Notes under the pieces: generated by a model
Seen by the model: only the letters and a program-made list of their open reading frames with translations
Databases searched by the model: none
What the model was told of the DNA's origin: nothing
Shown: piece by piece, positions 18,241 to 27,721 of the stretch
Layout of the letters: every line of letters starts with the position of its first letter
Numbering within the stretch: the first letter of the stretch is position 1
Made by a program: the position numbers and the translations under genes
Source: Streptomyces sp. PKU-EA00015
GTDB lineage: Bacteria > Actinomycetota > Actinomycetes > Streptomycetales > Streptomycetaceae
Length of the DNA: 64,000 nt
Reading direction: 5' to 3'
Assembly (NCBI RefSeq): GCF_013387495.1
Contig: NZ_JABZEE010000015.1
Location: 62,001-126,000, forward strand

Positions 18241-19359
18241 ATGTGCATGGCCCCCAGGTCGTCGGACCCCCAGGAGCGCCCTTCCGGTGCGCCGCCCGCC
18301 GCACAGACGTCACGCGTGCCGGACGCGCTGCGGACGGCCGCCGCGTACGCCTGGCGGATCCTCGTGGTGGCCGCCGCCGTCTACGGTGTCTTCGCACTGC
18401 TCGGGCGGTTCCACGAGATCGCCGCGGCCGTGTTCCTGGGCCTCGTCCTCACCGCTGTGCTCCGGCCGGTGGCCGATCTGGCCGCACGCCTCCTGCCGCG
18501 TCCGCTCGCCGTCGCCGGCTCGGTGCTGGGCAGCATCCTGCTCGTGCTGGGTGTGCTGGCGCTGGTCGGCGAGGTGGTCTCGGGGGAGCGGACCACGCTC
18601 GTACGGGAGTTCCGCGACGGCATCGAGAGGATCGAGAACTGGCTGGAACGGCCTCCGTTCCGCGTCGCCCCGGAGGCCCTCGGCGACATCCAGTCCCGCA
18701 TCGGCCAGCTGCTGTCCAGCCACCGGTCCACCGTCGTCAGCGAAGCGCTGAGCGGCGCCGGACGCCTGGTCGAGGTGCTGACCGTGCTCGCCCTCGCACT
18801 GTTCTGCTCGGTCTTCTTCATCAACTCCGGCGACCGCCAGTGGGGGTGGTTCTGCGACCAGTTGCCGGCCGCCGCCCGGGATCACGCGATGGTGGCGGGC
18901 CGGGCCGCCTGGCGGACGTTCACCGGATACACCCACGGCATCCTGCTGGTGGCGGCCACCAACGCGATCCTGGTGGGAGTCGCCCTCTTCGTGCTCGGGG
19001 TGCCACTCGCGCTGCCGCTTGCCCTGCTGGAGTTCTTCGCCGCGTTCATCCCCCTCGTCGGTTCGCCCATCGCCCTCGCGGTCGCCGCGGTGGTCGCGCT
19101 CGCGGCCAAGGGCCCGCTGATCGCGGCCGCCGTCGTCGCCCTGATCGTCGTCATCGGCCAGATCGAGGGGCATCTGCTGCACCCGATCGTGATGAGCTGG
19201 GCCGTCCGGCTGCATCCCCTGGTCGTCGCGCTGTCGGTCGTCGGCGGGGCTGTCGCCGCCGGTGTGGTGGGCGCGGTCGTCGCGGTGCCCCTGGTGGCCG
19301 TGGTCTGGTCGGTCCGTCAGGCGCTCCGGACCGCGCGCCTGTCCGGCGGGAGCGGCTGA
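18241..19359 (+). CDS. AI-2E family transporter (second copy)
   Basis: About 372 residues from ATG 18241; the frame remains open to 18154 and the start is uncertain because no site has a strong ribosome binding sequence. The topology matches the copy at 12.8 kb: N-terminal helices, an amphipathic loop (about 100-160), then helices with 'LALPLALLEFFAAFIPLVGSPIALAV' and 'GQIEGHLLHPIVMSWAVRLHP'. The two are clearly divergent in sequence, so they are not a recent duplication. The substrate is unknown. Confidence 0.88.
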   Translation: MCMAPRSSDPQERPSGAPPAAQTSRVPDALRTAAAYAWRILVVAAAVYGVFALLGRFHEIAAAVFLGLVLTAVLRPVADLAARLLPRPLAVAGSVLGSILLVLGVLALVGEVVSGERTTLVREFRDGIERIENWLERPPFRVAPEALGDIQSRIGQLLSSHRSTVVSEALSGAGRLVEVLTVLALALFCSVFFINSGDRQWGWFCDQLPAAARDHAMVAGRAAWRTFTGYTHGILLVAATNAILVGVALFVLGVPLALPLALLEFFAAFIPLVGSPIALAVAAVVALAAKGPLIAAAVVALIVVIGQIEGHLLHPIVMSWAVRLHPLVVALSVVGGAVAAGVVGAVVAVPLVAVVWSVRQALRTARLSGGSG

Positions 19360-19366
19360 CCGGCGC

Positions 19367-20257
19367 TCAGGGCACCGCCGCACCCCGCTCGTCGGAGGCG
19401 GCCAAGGCCCTGGCCAGCGGCATCCTGGCCAGGGCCAGGACACCGGCCACCACCAGCGCCACCCCCGCCGCCTCCGGCAGCAGCCACCAGCCGGTGCGGA
19501 CGTGTTCCTCGAAGAGGAGGATGCCGAGACACAGGCTCACGGCGGCGTCGCCGAGGGTGAGCGCGGGCTGGGAGGCGACCAGCGGGCCCGCCTGCATCGC
19601 GTGCTCGAGCAGGAAGATCGCGGCCACTCCGGTGGCCGCGAAGGCGTAGGTCTGCCAGGCCGTGAGGAACGCGCCGAGGCCGTGGTCGTCCAGGATGTGC
19701 ACCGCCTCCTTCATCAGGGCCGCGGTGACGGCGTAACTGACAGCGGTGGCCGTGCCGAGACAGGCCGCGCGGGCGCGGCCCTCCGGCCGGCGCAGGGCCG
19801 CTGCGGCGAGCGCGAGGACCACCGCGGCGCACACCGGGAGTGCGACGGCCCAGCGCTCCGCCGGCACATCGGTGCGGTTGCCCGACGGCGAGGCGGCACC
19901 GAGAGCGATGCCGAGACCCACGACGACAGCGGCCAGCGCCACCCACCCGCCGCGCGGCAGGCTTCCGTGCAGCAGCCAGGTCGCCAGGATCAGGGCGAGC
20001 GGCAGTTCGAGGACGAAGAGCGGCTGAACGATCGTCAGCGGCCCGGTCCCCAGCGCCACCGCCTGGCAGACGCCCGCGACGACGACGGCGGCCATGCCGG
20101 CCAGCCAGACGGGCCGGCGCAGCAGATCCAGCATGAGACCGGCGCGGAGACCCTGCGAACGCGGTACGTCGAGAGCCGCCTTGCGCTGCAGCACGGTGGC
20201 GAACGCGTTGCTGAGCGCCGCGCCGAGCGCGAAGAGCACCGGCAGCAGGGTGTGCAC
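19367..20257 (-). CDS. EamA/DMT-superfamily transporter
   Basis: 296 residues with about ten hydrophobic helices in two repeats, as in the drug/metabolite transporter superfamily. The start is placed at GTG 20257 because CCGGAGG lies 8 bases upstream and the first transmembrane helix ('LLPVLFALGAALSNAFATVLQ') follows at once; the frame upstream of it looks non-coding. It is convergent with the AI-2E gene, whose stop is 7 bp away. The substrate is not predictable. Confidence 0.85.
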   Translation of the reverse strand: MHTLLPVLFALGAALSNAFATVLQRKAALDVPRSQGLRAGLMLDLLRRPVWLAGMAAVVVAGVCQAVALGTGPLTIVQPLFVLELPLALILATWLLHGSLPRGGWVALAAVVVGLGIALGAASPSGNRTDVPAERWAVALPVCAAVVLALAAAALRRPEGRARAACLGTATAVSYAVTAALMKEAVHILDDHGLGAFLTAWQTYAFAATGVAAIFLLEHAMQAGPLVASQPALTLGDAAVSLCLGILLFEEHVRTGWWLLPEAAGVALVVAGVLALARMPLARALAASDERGAAVP

Positions 20258-20591
20258 GTGGTCGGCCTCCGGCAGTCGACGGGAGGGCGGGCTGCGGTGA
20301 CCGCGGCACGCCGTCGGCCTCACGGACCCGGCCCGCTTCCTGCCATGGTGCCCACCGTCGGGCCGCGCCCGCGATCCGAGCCGGGCCGCGGTACCCCCGT
20401 GGCCGCCGCCCTGATCCAGCCGTCCGGGAATCTCAAGGAGCCCGGCGGACGCTCTGTCGCCCGCATGCTCGCCGTGGCGCGGCGCCTGTGGCTGCGGGCA
20501 CGGTCGCCCCTCGGCGAGGCCGCGTTGCGCGTCTGCCGCCAAGGGTTCTTCGGCCCGAGCAGAGCGTGCGGCTGCCGCACCCTCGGGCCGG

Positions 20592-21398
20592 CTATGGCAG
20601 AGGCCGGCTCAGGTACCCGGCGATGCGGCTTCCCCACGTGCGGATGTCGGCGCGTGTTCGGGACACGTGGAGTTCGGCGCGCGGCAGGACATGCGCCAGG
20701 GTTTCCGCGGTGGACAAGGGGTGCCCCGGGTCATCCGCCCAGCCGAGGACCAGGACCGGCTGACGCAGCGTGGCGATTTCCGTGGGGGCGGGCAGATCGG
20801 ACGCTGCCAGGCCGCGCAGGATGGCGGGCAGCAGCCGCTCGGCGGGCGTCGGCGGCAGCTGCGGAACGTCGGCCACGACGGCCGGGCGAGGTTGCCGCGC
20901 CCTGGTGGCGAGCCAGGCGTCCCGTCCCTCCCGTTCGACAGCGTCCGCGGATTCCCGATTCGCCCGCGCATGCGCCGTGCGCGTCGTCCAGGCCGTCGGC
21001 GGGATGAGCAGAACCAGCCGGGAGAACCGGCTGGGCGCACGCACGGCGGCGTGCAGCACGGTGCCGCATCCCATCGACGCCCCCATGGCGACGGCAGGCT
21101 CCGAGGCGTCCAGGTGGTCGAGCAGCGCCAGCAGATCGTCGGCGAGCGACCGATAGGTGTAGTCGCAGTCCACGGGATCGCCGGTCGACCGACCGTGGCC
21201 CCGGGCGTCGTAGCGGACGAGACGATGCCCCGCCTTCACGACCGGCGCCCAGTCGAAGAGGCCCATCCGGTCCTCGGCCGCCTGACTCACGAAACCGCCG
21301 TGCGCGTACACGGCGAGAGGGCCCTCACCGGCATCGTCGTAGACCAGCTCGGCCCGGCGATGTCTGAAGCGGCCCTCCCTCGTCGTGTGTCCGCCCAT
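20592..21398 (-). CDS. Alpha/beta-fold hydrolase
   Basis: 268 residues from ATG 21398 (an in-frame start at 21434 is possible). Visible elements are the oxyanion 'AHGGFVS', the nucleophile elbow 'GASMGCG', an acid near 'GWADDPGHPLS' and its paired His in the same segment. A cap region separates the elbow from the acid. It could be an esterase, lactonase or peroxidase-like enzyme. It is followed by no co-directional gene within 300 bp and looks monocistronic. Confidence 0.87.
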   Translation of the reverse strand: MGGHTTREGRFRHRRAELVYDDAGEGPLAVYAHGGFVSQAAEDRMGLFDWAPVVKAGHRLVRYDARGHGRSTGDPVDCDYTYRSLADDLLALLDHLDASEPAVAMGASMGCGTVLHAAVRAPSRFSRLVLLIPPTAWTTRTAHARANRESADAVEREGRDAWLATRARQPRPAVVADVPQLPPTPAERLLPAILRGLAASDLPAPTEIATLRQPVLVLGWADDPGHPLSTAETLAHVLPRAELHVSRTRADIRTWGSRIAGYLSRPLP

Positions 21399-21524
21399 GC
21401 GACCAGCCTGACCTGCCCGCCGGGCGCCCGCCACCGAGTCGACTTGCGGACCACAGGCGTACGGGGCGCGCGTGCCTCACCCCGGCCCGCCTGCTGTCAC
21501 GCGGAGGCGCCGGGCGTACCCGCG

Positions 21525-24500
21525 TCAGGGGCCGTCGTGGACGAACGGTGCCCACAGGGCCGGGTCGGTCGGGTGGGTCTCACGCAGGACGGCGACCGCC
21601 CGGTGCAGGGCCACCGCCGCGCCGGCAGCGTCCGTGTCGGCCAGGTGCCGGTAGAACGCCGCAGCGACGACCGGTGCCACGCGGTCAGGGACCGACCAGA
21701 GCGCGGCCACCACGTGCCGGAACCCCGCGGTGCGCAGGGCGGCAGCGGTGTGGATCGCCTCGTCCGGCAGCAGGCCGCTGCCGAGGCGCGTGTGGCAGGC
21801 GGACACGAACGCCAGCTCGGCGTCGTCCAGGCGCAGCCCGGAGAAGTCGGCCACGTTCATGTCCCCGTCGCGCAGACAGAGCCCCGAGGTGGTGGGGGCG
21901 GTCATGTCGAGGGTCCCGTGACAGGCGAAGTGCACCCACGCGTGGCGGGGCAGCTGTTCACGCACGGCCCGTACCGTGGCGGCGTCGCCGCTCAGCACCT
22001 TCACCCGCCGGCCGGCCGCCTCACGCACCGCCCGCAACTCCTCGGCCACGTCGGGCAGGACGGTGTGCCCCCGGCGGGTGTCGGACAGGCCCACGGCGAG
22101 CAGCCCAGTGGCGCGGGAACGCCGTACGCGCGCCCGCCACCGGCCGCTGCCCGCGTCGGGGCCGCGGCGGCCGCCGGCGGCCTCGGCGAGGGCGGACAGT
22201 GTGCTCGTGTACGACGACACGACGGCGTACGGCAGGCCGGCCGGCTCGGTCCGGTCGTGGAGCGAACGGGGGTACCTTCCGGCCGCGTGCAGCGGCAGGA
22301 CCACCAAAGAGGCCGTCGGGCACCACCACAGGCGCGGCGGCGACGTCGTCTTGTACGGCAGGCCCAACCGGTCGAGCACCGGGCGGGCGATCCGTTCCCA
22401 CAGCCACTCCAGGGTGTCGTGCACCGTGTGCCGCGCGCGTTCCCGGGCCAGTCCGCCCGAGGAGGCCGCCTTGGAGAGGTGTGCGAGGTAGGTGTTGGCG
22501 ACGCGGTCCGTCTCCGCCAGGTCGATCCCGGTGAGCGGCACCACCTCCACCCTGCCGCCGGGGAGCACGACGATCGCGTCGCATCGGATCGCGCTGATGT
22601 TGACGACGACCACCGGACCGCCCGCGGCGGCGGCGGCGAGTTCGGCGAACCGCGGCGGGGCGAGGAAGCGCTCGAACCCCGGCAGGTCGCGCACGCGGTC
22701 CACCAGCCGCCGCCAGCGCAGCACCAGCCGCATACGTTCCTCGGCGTCCAGGTGGCCGCCGTCCGTCAGGGCGTCACGGACCTCTGCCAGCCCGGCCGCC
22801 AGAGCCGTGTCCCGAGCGGCGAGGCGGTCGAGATCCGCGCGCAGGTGCAAGGTGCCCCGCCAGATGACCGAACGTCCCTGCTCCAGCAGTTCCACCGCCA
22901 CCTCCGGACGGCCGGCCGCGATCGCGATGGCGGCCGCGTCCCGGGGCAGGGCTGCCCCGTCGCGCAGACCCTGCTGCTGGTCCTCGCGGTCGAGGCCCGC
23001 CCAGCCGAACTCCTGGAGCAGCGCCACACCGGCCCGCGCCCCTGCCAGCGCGTCGGCGACGTCCCCGCCCTCCCACGCGACACCCGCCCAGATGCGGGCG
23101 GCGACAAGACGGTCCCGGACCGGCGACCCCGGCGCTCCCGCCGCGGCGCGGACCGCCGCGAGCGCGGCCACGCGGTCGGGCGCGGCACCCTTTTCGCCCC
23201 CTGTCGCCTCCCCTTGGGCTCCGCCCTGCGCCCCGTCCCGCGCGGCCTCGGCCGGCAGACACCGGGCGATCAGCGCGCCCGCCAGTCCCGTCATGACCTC
23301 GGCGTAGACCATGGCCGACTCGTCGCAGAGGGCGGCCGCCGCGGTGAACGCCTCCACCGCCTCCGCCACGGCCGCGTCCCGGCGGTCGTCGTCCTCCTCC
23401 GTACCGAGGAGCAGCCGGCCGAGCGTGCGCTGCGCCTCCACCACCGGACCGGTGCCCTCTGCGGCGGCCACCGCCCGCCGAGCCGCCTGCACGGCGCCGT
23501 CCCGGTCCTCGTCCTCCAGCAGCGCGGCGGCCAGGCGCAGCAGAAGCACCGACTGCGCGGTGTGGCCCTCGGGCAGCGCCGAGAGCGCACGCCTGACGGC
23601 GGCCGACGTGCCGTCCCCCTCCACCGTGTACGCGGACTGCACCAGCGCCTCCGCCCGGCCGGCGACGAGGGGCGCCTGCGTCTGCTGTTCCTCCTGTGCC
23701 CGCTGCGCTGCTCGCGCCGCTTCCCGGGCCGCCTGTGCGTCGGCGCCGCGACCGGTCAGGTCGGCGCGCCCTCGCAGTGCGGTGGCGAGGTTCGTGGCCG
23801 CGGCGATCCGGTGCTGTGGCTCGTCGGCCTCGGCGTACGCGGTGCGCAGCAGGACGACGGCGGCGTCCAGGTCTTCCACGCTCCCGCGGCGTCCGCCGCG
23901 CACCAGCAGGGCCACTCCGCAGTTGATCCGCCCGACGACGTCAGGGAAGCGCTCGACCGCGGCGCGTCCCCATGCGACCGCCTCGTCCAGGATCCGGCCC
24001 GCGTCCCACTCCGCCCCGGTCTCCGTGTCCGAGTCCGCGCCGGTCTCCGCCTCCGAACCCGCTCCGGTCTCCGTGTCCGCGCGGAAGTGGGCCAGGGTCG
24101 ACAGAACGGCGCACAGGGCCGATTCGAGCTCCGCCCGCTCGCGGGCCCCGGCACCGGGGCGCTCCAGCGTCTCCCGCCCGATGCCGACAGCCTCCTTGCC
24201 CCATGCCGCCTCGCCGGTGACCTCGAAGCGGCGGCGCAGCAGGGCGACGGCCGGGCGGGCCGCGCCGAAGCGGTCGGGGTGGTCGGGCGGGAGGTCCGAC
24301 CACACGGTCACCGCGACCGCCGCCGCCTCCTCGAGGTCGGCCATGTGCCCCCGCAGGTCGTACCGGTGTCCGAGGAGGTCCCGCAGCTCACCCTGGAGCG
24401 TTCCACGCAGCGGATGCCCTGGAGGCGCGGCCCGGACGGCTTCCCGGTGGACGTTCACCGTCCGTACGAGAGCGGCGTCGTCACCGGTCAGCTCGAACGC

Positions 24501-24914
24501 CCGGAACGCCGCGACGGCGAGCGCTCGCAGCACCACGGGGTCCTCGACGGGGCCGTCTGCACCCGGCCGGAAGCGGAGCCGTTTCAGATTGGCGGCCGCC
24601 TGCGCGTGCCCCGCCGCCGCGGCGGTCGCGAACCAGCCTTCGGCCGCGGGGTCGCCCGCGTTGTACAGCAGGACGCCGAGATTGTTGGCCGCCTCCGGAT
24701 GCCCCGCGTCGTGCGCGCGGGCGTACCAGGCGCGTGCCTCGTCGATGCGACCGGCCCGTTCCGCCAACAGCCCCAGGTTGTACGGGCCGTTGGCGTCGCC
24801 GTATGCCGTCGCCTCGAGGAACGCCTGCCGGGCCTCCGCCGTACGGCCCTGGCGGTCCAGCTCCGCTCCTCGCACTGCCGACCGCCATCCGGCCGCCTCG
24901 TCGTGTCCATCCAT
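21525..24914 (-). CDS. TPR/Sel1 repeat protein with C-terminal CHAT protease domain
   Basis: 1129 residues. The N-terminus has Sel1/TPR-like repeats ('NGPYNLGLLAERAGRIDEARAWYARA', 'NNLGVLLYNAGD'), the long middle is Ala-rich helical repeats, and the last 370 residues are a caspase-like CHAT domain with catalytic His999 in HFACHG and Cys1040 in VSACHT. CHAT proteins are cysteine proteases, several acting as effectors in bacterial death or defence pathways, with the repeats as sensor or scaffold. An acidic Glu/Thr/Gly low-complexity insert is at about 285-305. ATG 24914 follows GGGGGAG. It stands alone, with no adjacent gasdermin, STAND or nuclease gene. Confidence 0.9.
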   Translation of the reverse strand: MDGHDEAAGWRSAVRGAELDRQGRTAEARQAFLEATAYGDANGPYNLGLLAERAGRIDEARAWYARAHDAGHPEAANNLGVLLYNAGDPAAEGWFATAAAAGHAQAAANLKRLRFRPGADGPVEDPVVLRALAVAAFRAFELTGDDAALVRTVNVHREAVRAAPPGHPLRGTLQGELRDLLGHRYDLRGHMADLEEAAAVAVTVWSDLPPDHPDRFGAARPAVALLRRRFEVTGEAAWGKEAVGIGRETLERPGAGARERAELESALCAVLSTLAHFRADTETGAGSEAETGADSDTETGAEWDAGRILDEAVAWGRAAVERFPDVVGRINCGVALLVRGGRRGSVEDLDAAVVLLRTAYAEADEPQHRIAAATNLATALRGRADLTGRGADAQAAREAARAAQRAQEEQQTQAPLVAGRAEALVQSAYTVEGDGTSAAVRRALSALPEGHTAQSVLLLRLAAALLEDEDRDGAVQAARRAVAAAEGTGPVVEAQRTLGRLLLGTEEDDDRRDAAVAEAVEAFTAAAALCDESAMVYAEVMTGLAGALIARCLPAEAARDGAQGGAQGEATGGEKGAAPDRVAALAAVRAAAGAPGSPVRDRLVAARIWAGVAWEGGDVADALAGARAGVALLQEFGWAGLDREDQQQGLRDGAALPRDAAAIAIAAGRPEVAVELLEQGRSVIWRGTLHLRADLDRLAARDTALAAGLAEVRDALTDGGHLDAEERMRLVLRWRRLVDRVRDLPGFERFLAPPRFAELAAAAAGGPVVVVNISAIRCDAIVVLPGGRVEVVPLTGIDLAETDRVANTYLAHLSKAASSGGLARERARHTVHDTLEWLWERIARPVLDRLGLPYKTTSPPRLWWCPTASLVVLPLHAAGRYPRSLHDRTEPAGLPYAVVSSYTSTLSALAEAAGGRRGPDAGSGRWRARVRRSRATGLLAVGLSDTRRGHTVLPDVAEELRAVREAAGRRVKVLSGDAATVRAVREQLPRHAWVHFACHGTLDMTAPTTSGLCLRDGDMNVADFSGLRLDDAELAFVSACHTRLGSGLLPDEAIHTAAALRTAGFRHVVAALWSVPDRVAPVVAAAFYRHLADTDAAGAAVALHRAVAVLRETHPTDPALWAPFVHDGP

Positions 24915-25137
24915 CGGTGCTCCCCCCGGCCGCCCGAAGGGCCCCAACTGCCCCGGGAGACAACCCGATCAGCATTCCAGGGCGGGCCCCCTCCCACCGG
25001 GTTTCTCCGAAAAGGCTCAGCCCTTCGCGCGGGGAGGAATGGGTCCTCGGACCGGAGCCGCGAAGCGGCGGAGTTCTCTGAGTATCTCTTCTGACGTGCA
25101 CTTTCTTCCGTTGTCAGTAGGGGCTGTTAGGTTCGGA

Positions 25138-25437
25138 TCATGCCGACCGCAGTGACAGTCGAGACGGGGACGGGGCACGCCCGGCACCCGCACCGTTGAC
25201 GGTCTTTGAGCCCGGGCAGGCCCGCCTGGGCGAACCGGCCACGCCAGCGGCGCACGTGTCCAAATGCAGCCCCGTCTCCCGGGCGATGCATGCGCTGGAG
25301 CGTCCACGCGCGGCGTGCAGCACCACCTGTGCACGCACCCGCAGCCGGTGCTCGGTCTTGTGGCCGTAGGCCATCTTCTTCAACCGCACGTGTTCGGCGG
25401 CACTCGGGGCTATCGGACAGGGGGTGCGGACGGGCAT
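25138..25437 (-). pseudogene. IS630-type transposase N-terminal remnant
   Basis: From ATG 25437 the frame reads a helix-turn-helix typical of IS630/Tc1-like transposases ('HRLRVRAQVVLHAARGRS', 'CIARETGLHLDT'). After 'HLDT' the expected 'VRRWRGRF..AGLPGLKDR' continues in the neighbouring frame, consistent with loss of one G in ACGTGCGCC. The DDE catalytic domain is absent. No inverted-repeat ends were identified. It is a decayed fragment at the edge of an accessory region. Confidence 0.7.
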
Positions 25438-25743
25438 GGCGGGCGAACCGATCGGCCGAAGTGGATCACTGGTACCTCGCAGCCTGCCCCGCCCGTCATC
25501 GCCCCAGCCCCCGCAATGACCGGTGCAAGAGGCCACTTGGACAGGGAAAACGCAACTTCGACATGGCCCGCAGAGGCAGCTACCTTCACCTGGTCTTCGG
25601 CGATCGCCCACGGTCGCACAGGAGTTCCTTCAGGCTGAGCCACCCGCGACGGAATGAGTTGGTCACGCCCCACGAATCGTCGCCCCCATGCGTAAGCCAC
25701 CGAACCGGGTCCACACCAGGCACCCCCAACCAGGGAGAGACAC
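25438..25743. other. Intergenic DNA after IS remnant
   Basis: 306 bases with lower coding signal than the surroundings. Nothing recognisable apart from a GGGAGAGACAC ribosome binding site for the DUF3291 gene at its right end. Confidence 0.4.
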
Positions 25744-26301
25744 ATGCCCCATCTTGCGCTGTACACATTCGGCGTCCTGAAGTCGCCTCTCGCCGATCCC
25801 GCACCTCTCACGCGCGAACTCCACGACAGCGGCGAGGCCATCTACCGGAAGATCAGCCAGCACCCCGGGTACCTCGCTCGTGCTGAAGCGGCGGACGGCG
25901 ACCGGGGCACACACTTCGACTTGGACTGGGGTGCATGGGGAGAGTTCGCCGTACCGACCTGGTACGGCAAGGGCCGTACGGTGGAAACCACCGCCCTGGA
26001 CGCGACCCTCTCACTCTGGACCGACCTGCGCTCCGCCTTCGACGCCATCTACACCGGTCTGCACCGTGAGGCGCTGAACAGGCGTTACGACTGGTTCGAG
26101 AGGACAGGACACCCGAGTTACGTGTTCTGGTGGGTCTCCGACGGCGTGATACCCACCTGGCAGGACGGGGTTTCCAGGCTGGAGCACCTCCACGACCACG
26201 GCTCCGCGCCGCACGCCTTCACCTTCCACCACTCGTTCGCCCCAGAGGGAGCTCCGACCAGGATCAAAGGCATCGGGCCGAAGAGCGACCAGGTTCGCTG
26301 A
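25744..26301 (+). CDS. DUF3291 domain-containing protein
   Basis: 185 residues, soluble. The family is recognised from 'LALYTFGVLKSPL', a Trp-rich middle ('PTWYGKGRTVETTALDATLSLWTDL'), 'SYVFWWVSDGVIPTWQDGVSRLEHL' and the terminal 'AFTFHHSFAPEG'. The fold is expected to be a dimeric alpha-beta barrel. The function is unknown; some relatives are annotated as possible monooxygenase-like proteins. ATG 25744 follows GGGAGAGAC. It is intact although it lies between decayed elements. Confidence 0.85.
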   Translation: MPHLALYTFGVLKSPLADPAPLTRELHDSGEAIYRKISQHPGYLARAEAADGDRGTHFDLDWGAWGEFAVPTWYGKGRTVETTALDATLSLWTDLRSAFDAIYTGLHREALNRRYDWFERTGHPSYVFWWVSDGVIPTWQDGVSRLEHLHDHGSAPHAFTFHHSFAPEGAPTRIKGIGPKSDQVR

Positions 26302-26439
26302 CAAGGAAGCCTGAACGACTGGGTTCGCTGTCAAACGCCTCGATTGAATACCTCACCGACCCCATCATCTGACCCCGGCACCACACACAACACAGGCTCC
26401 ACAGTCAACCCCGAAGTATCTACGGAGCCGACCACTTAG

Positions 26440-27281
26440 CGACCTCAGCACCAGGGTCCCGCTCGCCAAGTCGAAGCTCTCCGAGCTGCTGCGACGAACC
26501 GGGCTCTACCGCGATGGGAGATCATCCTCAACCTGTCCGTCACGCTAAAGCTGCCCGGCTGGCCCCTGTACCGGCTATGGCGGCAAGCGGCGTCCGAGGC
26601 CCAGAAGTCCAGCGACTGGATCGAACGATCCGGCGACAAGGCCTCGGTGACCACGTCTCAAATACCGCCCCTGGAGCACCGCGCGTTCCGCGAGATGGTG
26701 GAGAACGACTACCGCCACTATGCGCAGGTCTTCCTCGACGACGACCAGCGCAACACGGCAGTCTCCAACACCTTCGACCTCCTCTGGCTGCGCTGGAACG
26801 AGCCCCTCGCCGGCCCCGACATCCGGCGCTTCGCCTGGGACACCCTGCGCACCACTGTCATGACCCGCACCCCGCACATCGACGGCCGGCCCGAGTTCGG
26901 CGCAGCCGCCTTCGACACCGTCGCCCTGCGGCACCTGACCACCGACACCAAGCGCCTGCAGGTCCGGGACCGCACAGTGCCCCAGGACATCGTCCCGCCG
27001 TCCTACACCGCTTCCCCCGACCCAATGGCCACCAGCGACACGTCCGCGAAGAGCAGCACCTCCACCGCAGCCGCCGAAGACCTGCGTGCCCTGTGCGAAA
27101 CCCTCGTAACCCACACCCCCGCCGACGACGTCGCCGACTTCGTCACCGAACAGCCTCCCCGAACCCCGCAGCGACGCCATGATCCTCGCCTGCGTCCTGC
27201 AGCTCACCGACACCGACGACGGCGCCCGCTTCTGGTGGCAGTACGCCGCAGGCGCCTGCCAGGCCGCCGCCGTAAATCACC
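26440..27281 (+). pseudogene. Degenerate Streptomyces HTH/sigma-like regulator
   Basis: Pieces of one conserved actinomycete regulator family are read in three phases: 'RVPLAKSKLSELLRRTGLYR' (about 26450-26510), then 'WEIILNLSVTLKLPGWPLYRLW' running to 'MVENDYRHYAQVFLDDDQRNTAVSNTFDLLWLRWN' and 'DTVALRHLTTDT' (26516-27000), then 'LACVLQLTDTDDGARFWWQYAAGAC' near the end. The shifts lie at about 26512 and about 27165, and the sequence between 'HLTTDT' and the last piece does not match the expected helix-turn-helix. The intact middle frame could start at 26647. It looks like a decayed, recombined copy. Confidence 0.6.
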
Positions 27282-27635
27282 ATGACGGTCGACCTGACCC
27301 AGGAGCAGATCGACAAGGCACGCGACCGCGTCAAGGCGAACAAGCCGCTCGAAAAGCCGCAACAGACCAGCAAGCGCCCTGCCGATGCGAACCGGCAGAG
27401 CGGCAAGCCCATGACGCTCGCCGACGCCTACAAGCAGGCCGCGGACAGCGTTAAGGAAGCCCAAGCCAAGCCTACAAGGACTTCGATGTATCCCGTCGAC
27501 CTCAGCCAGAACCGGTCTGCCGGAAACACGCTGATGAACTACGTGCGTAACCACCGCATCCTCGCGTGGGATGACACCCTCCCAGACCCGGCCAACAGCA
27601 ACGACCGGTACTACGTGCAGATCGTGGACTTCTAG
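27282..27635 (+). CDS. Hypothetical protein, possibly chimeric
   Basis: 117 residues from ATG 27282. The N-terminal 75 residues are Lys/Gln/Pro-rich and charged; the last 40 ('MNYVRNHRILAWDDTLPDPANSNDRYYVQIVDF') look like the end of a folded domain. There is no good ribosome binding site. The start abuts the decayed regulator, so it may be a fragment fused to new upstream DNA. A strong terminator hairpin follows 33 bp after the stop, which supports transcription. No family is recognised. Confidence 0.5.
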   Translation: MTVDLTQEQIDKARDRVKANKPLEKPQQTSKRPADANRQSGKPMTLADAYKQAADSVKEAQAKPTRTSMYPVDLSQNRSAGNTLMNYVRNHRILAWDDTLPDPANSNDRYYVQIVDF

Positions 27636-27668
27636 CCCACAGGACTGTCACACCGGGAAAGTATGATG

Positions 27669-27699
27669 ACGGCGCTCCTCGGACATCGAGGAGCGCCGT
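27669..27699 (+). terminator. Rho-independent-type hairpin
   Basis: ACGGCGCTCCTCG and CGAGGAGCGCCGT form a perfect 13-bp stem with a GACAT loop, between the stop at 27635 and the gene starting at 27722. It is followed by TCCCGTTCTC. Confidence 0.8.
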
Positions 27700-27721
27700 T
27701 CCCGTTCTCGCCGGAGGCCTC

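Noticed and set aside
20667..25094. 1475-codon plus-strand open frame opposite the CHAT gene
   Set aside because: Arg/Gly/Pro-rich shadow spanning two minus-strand genes and an intergenic gap.
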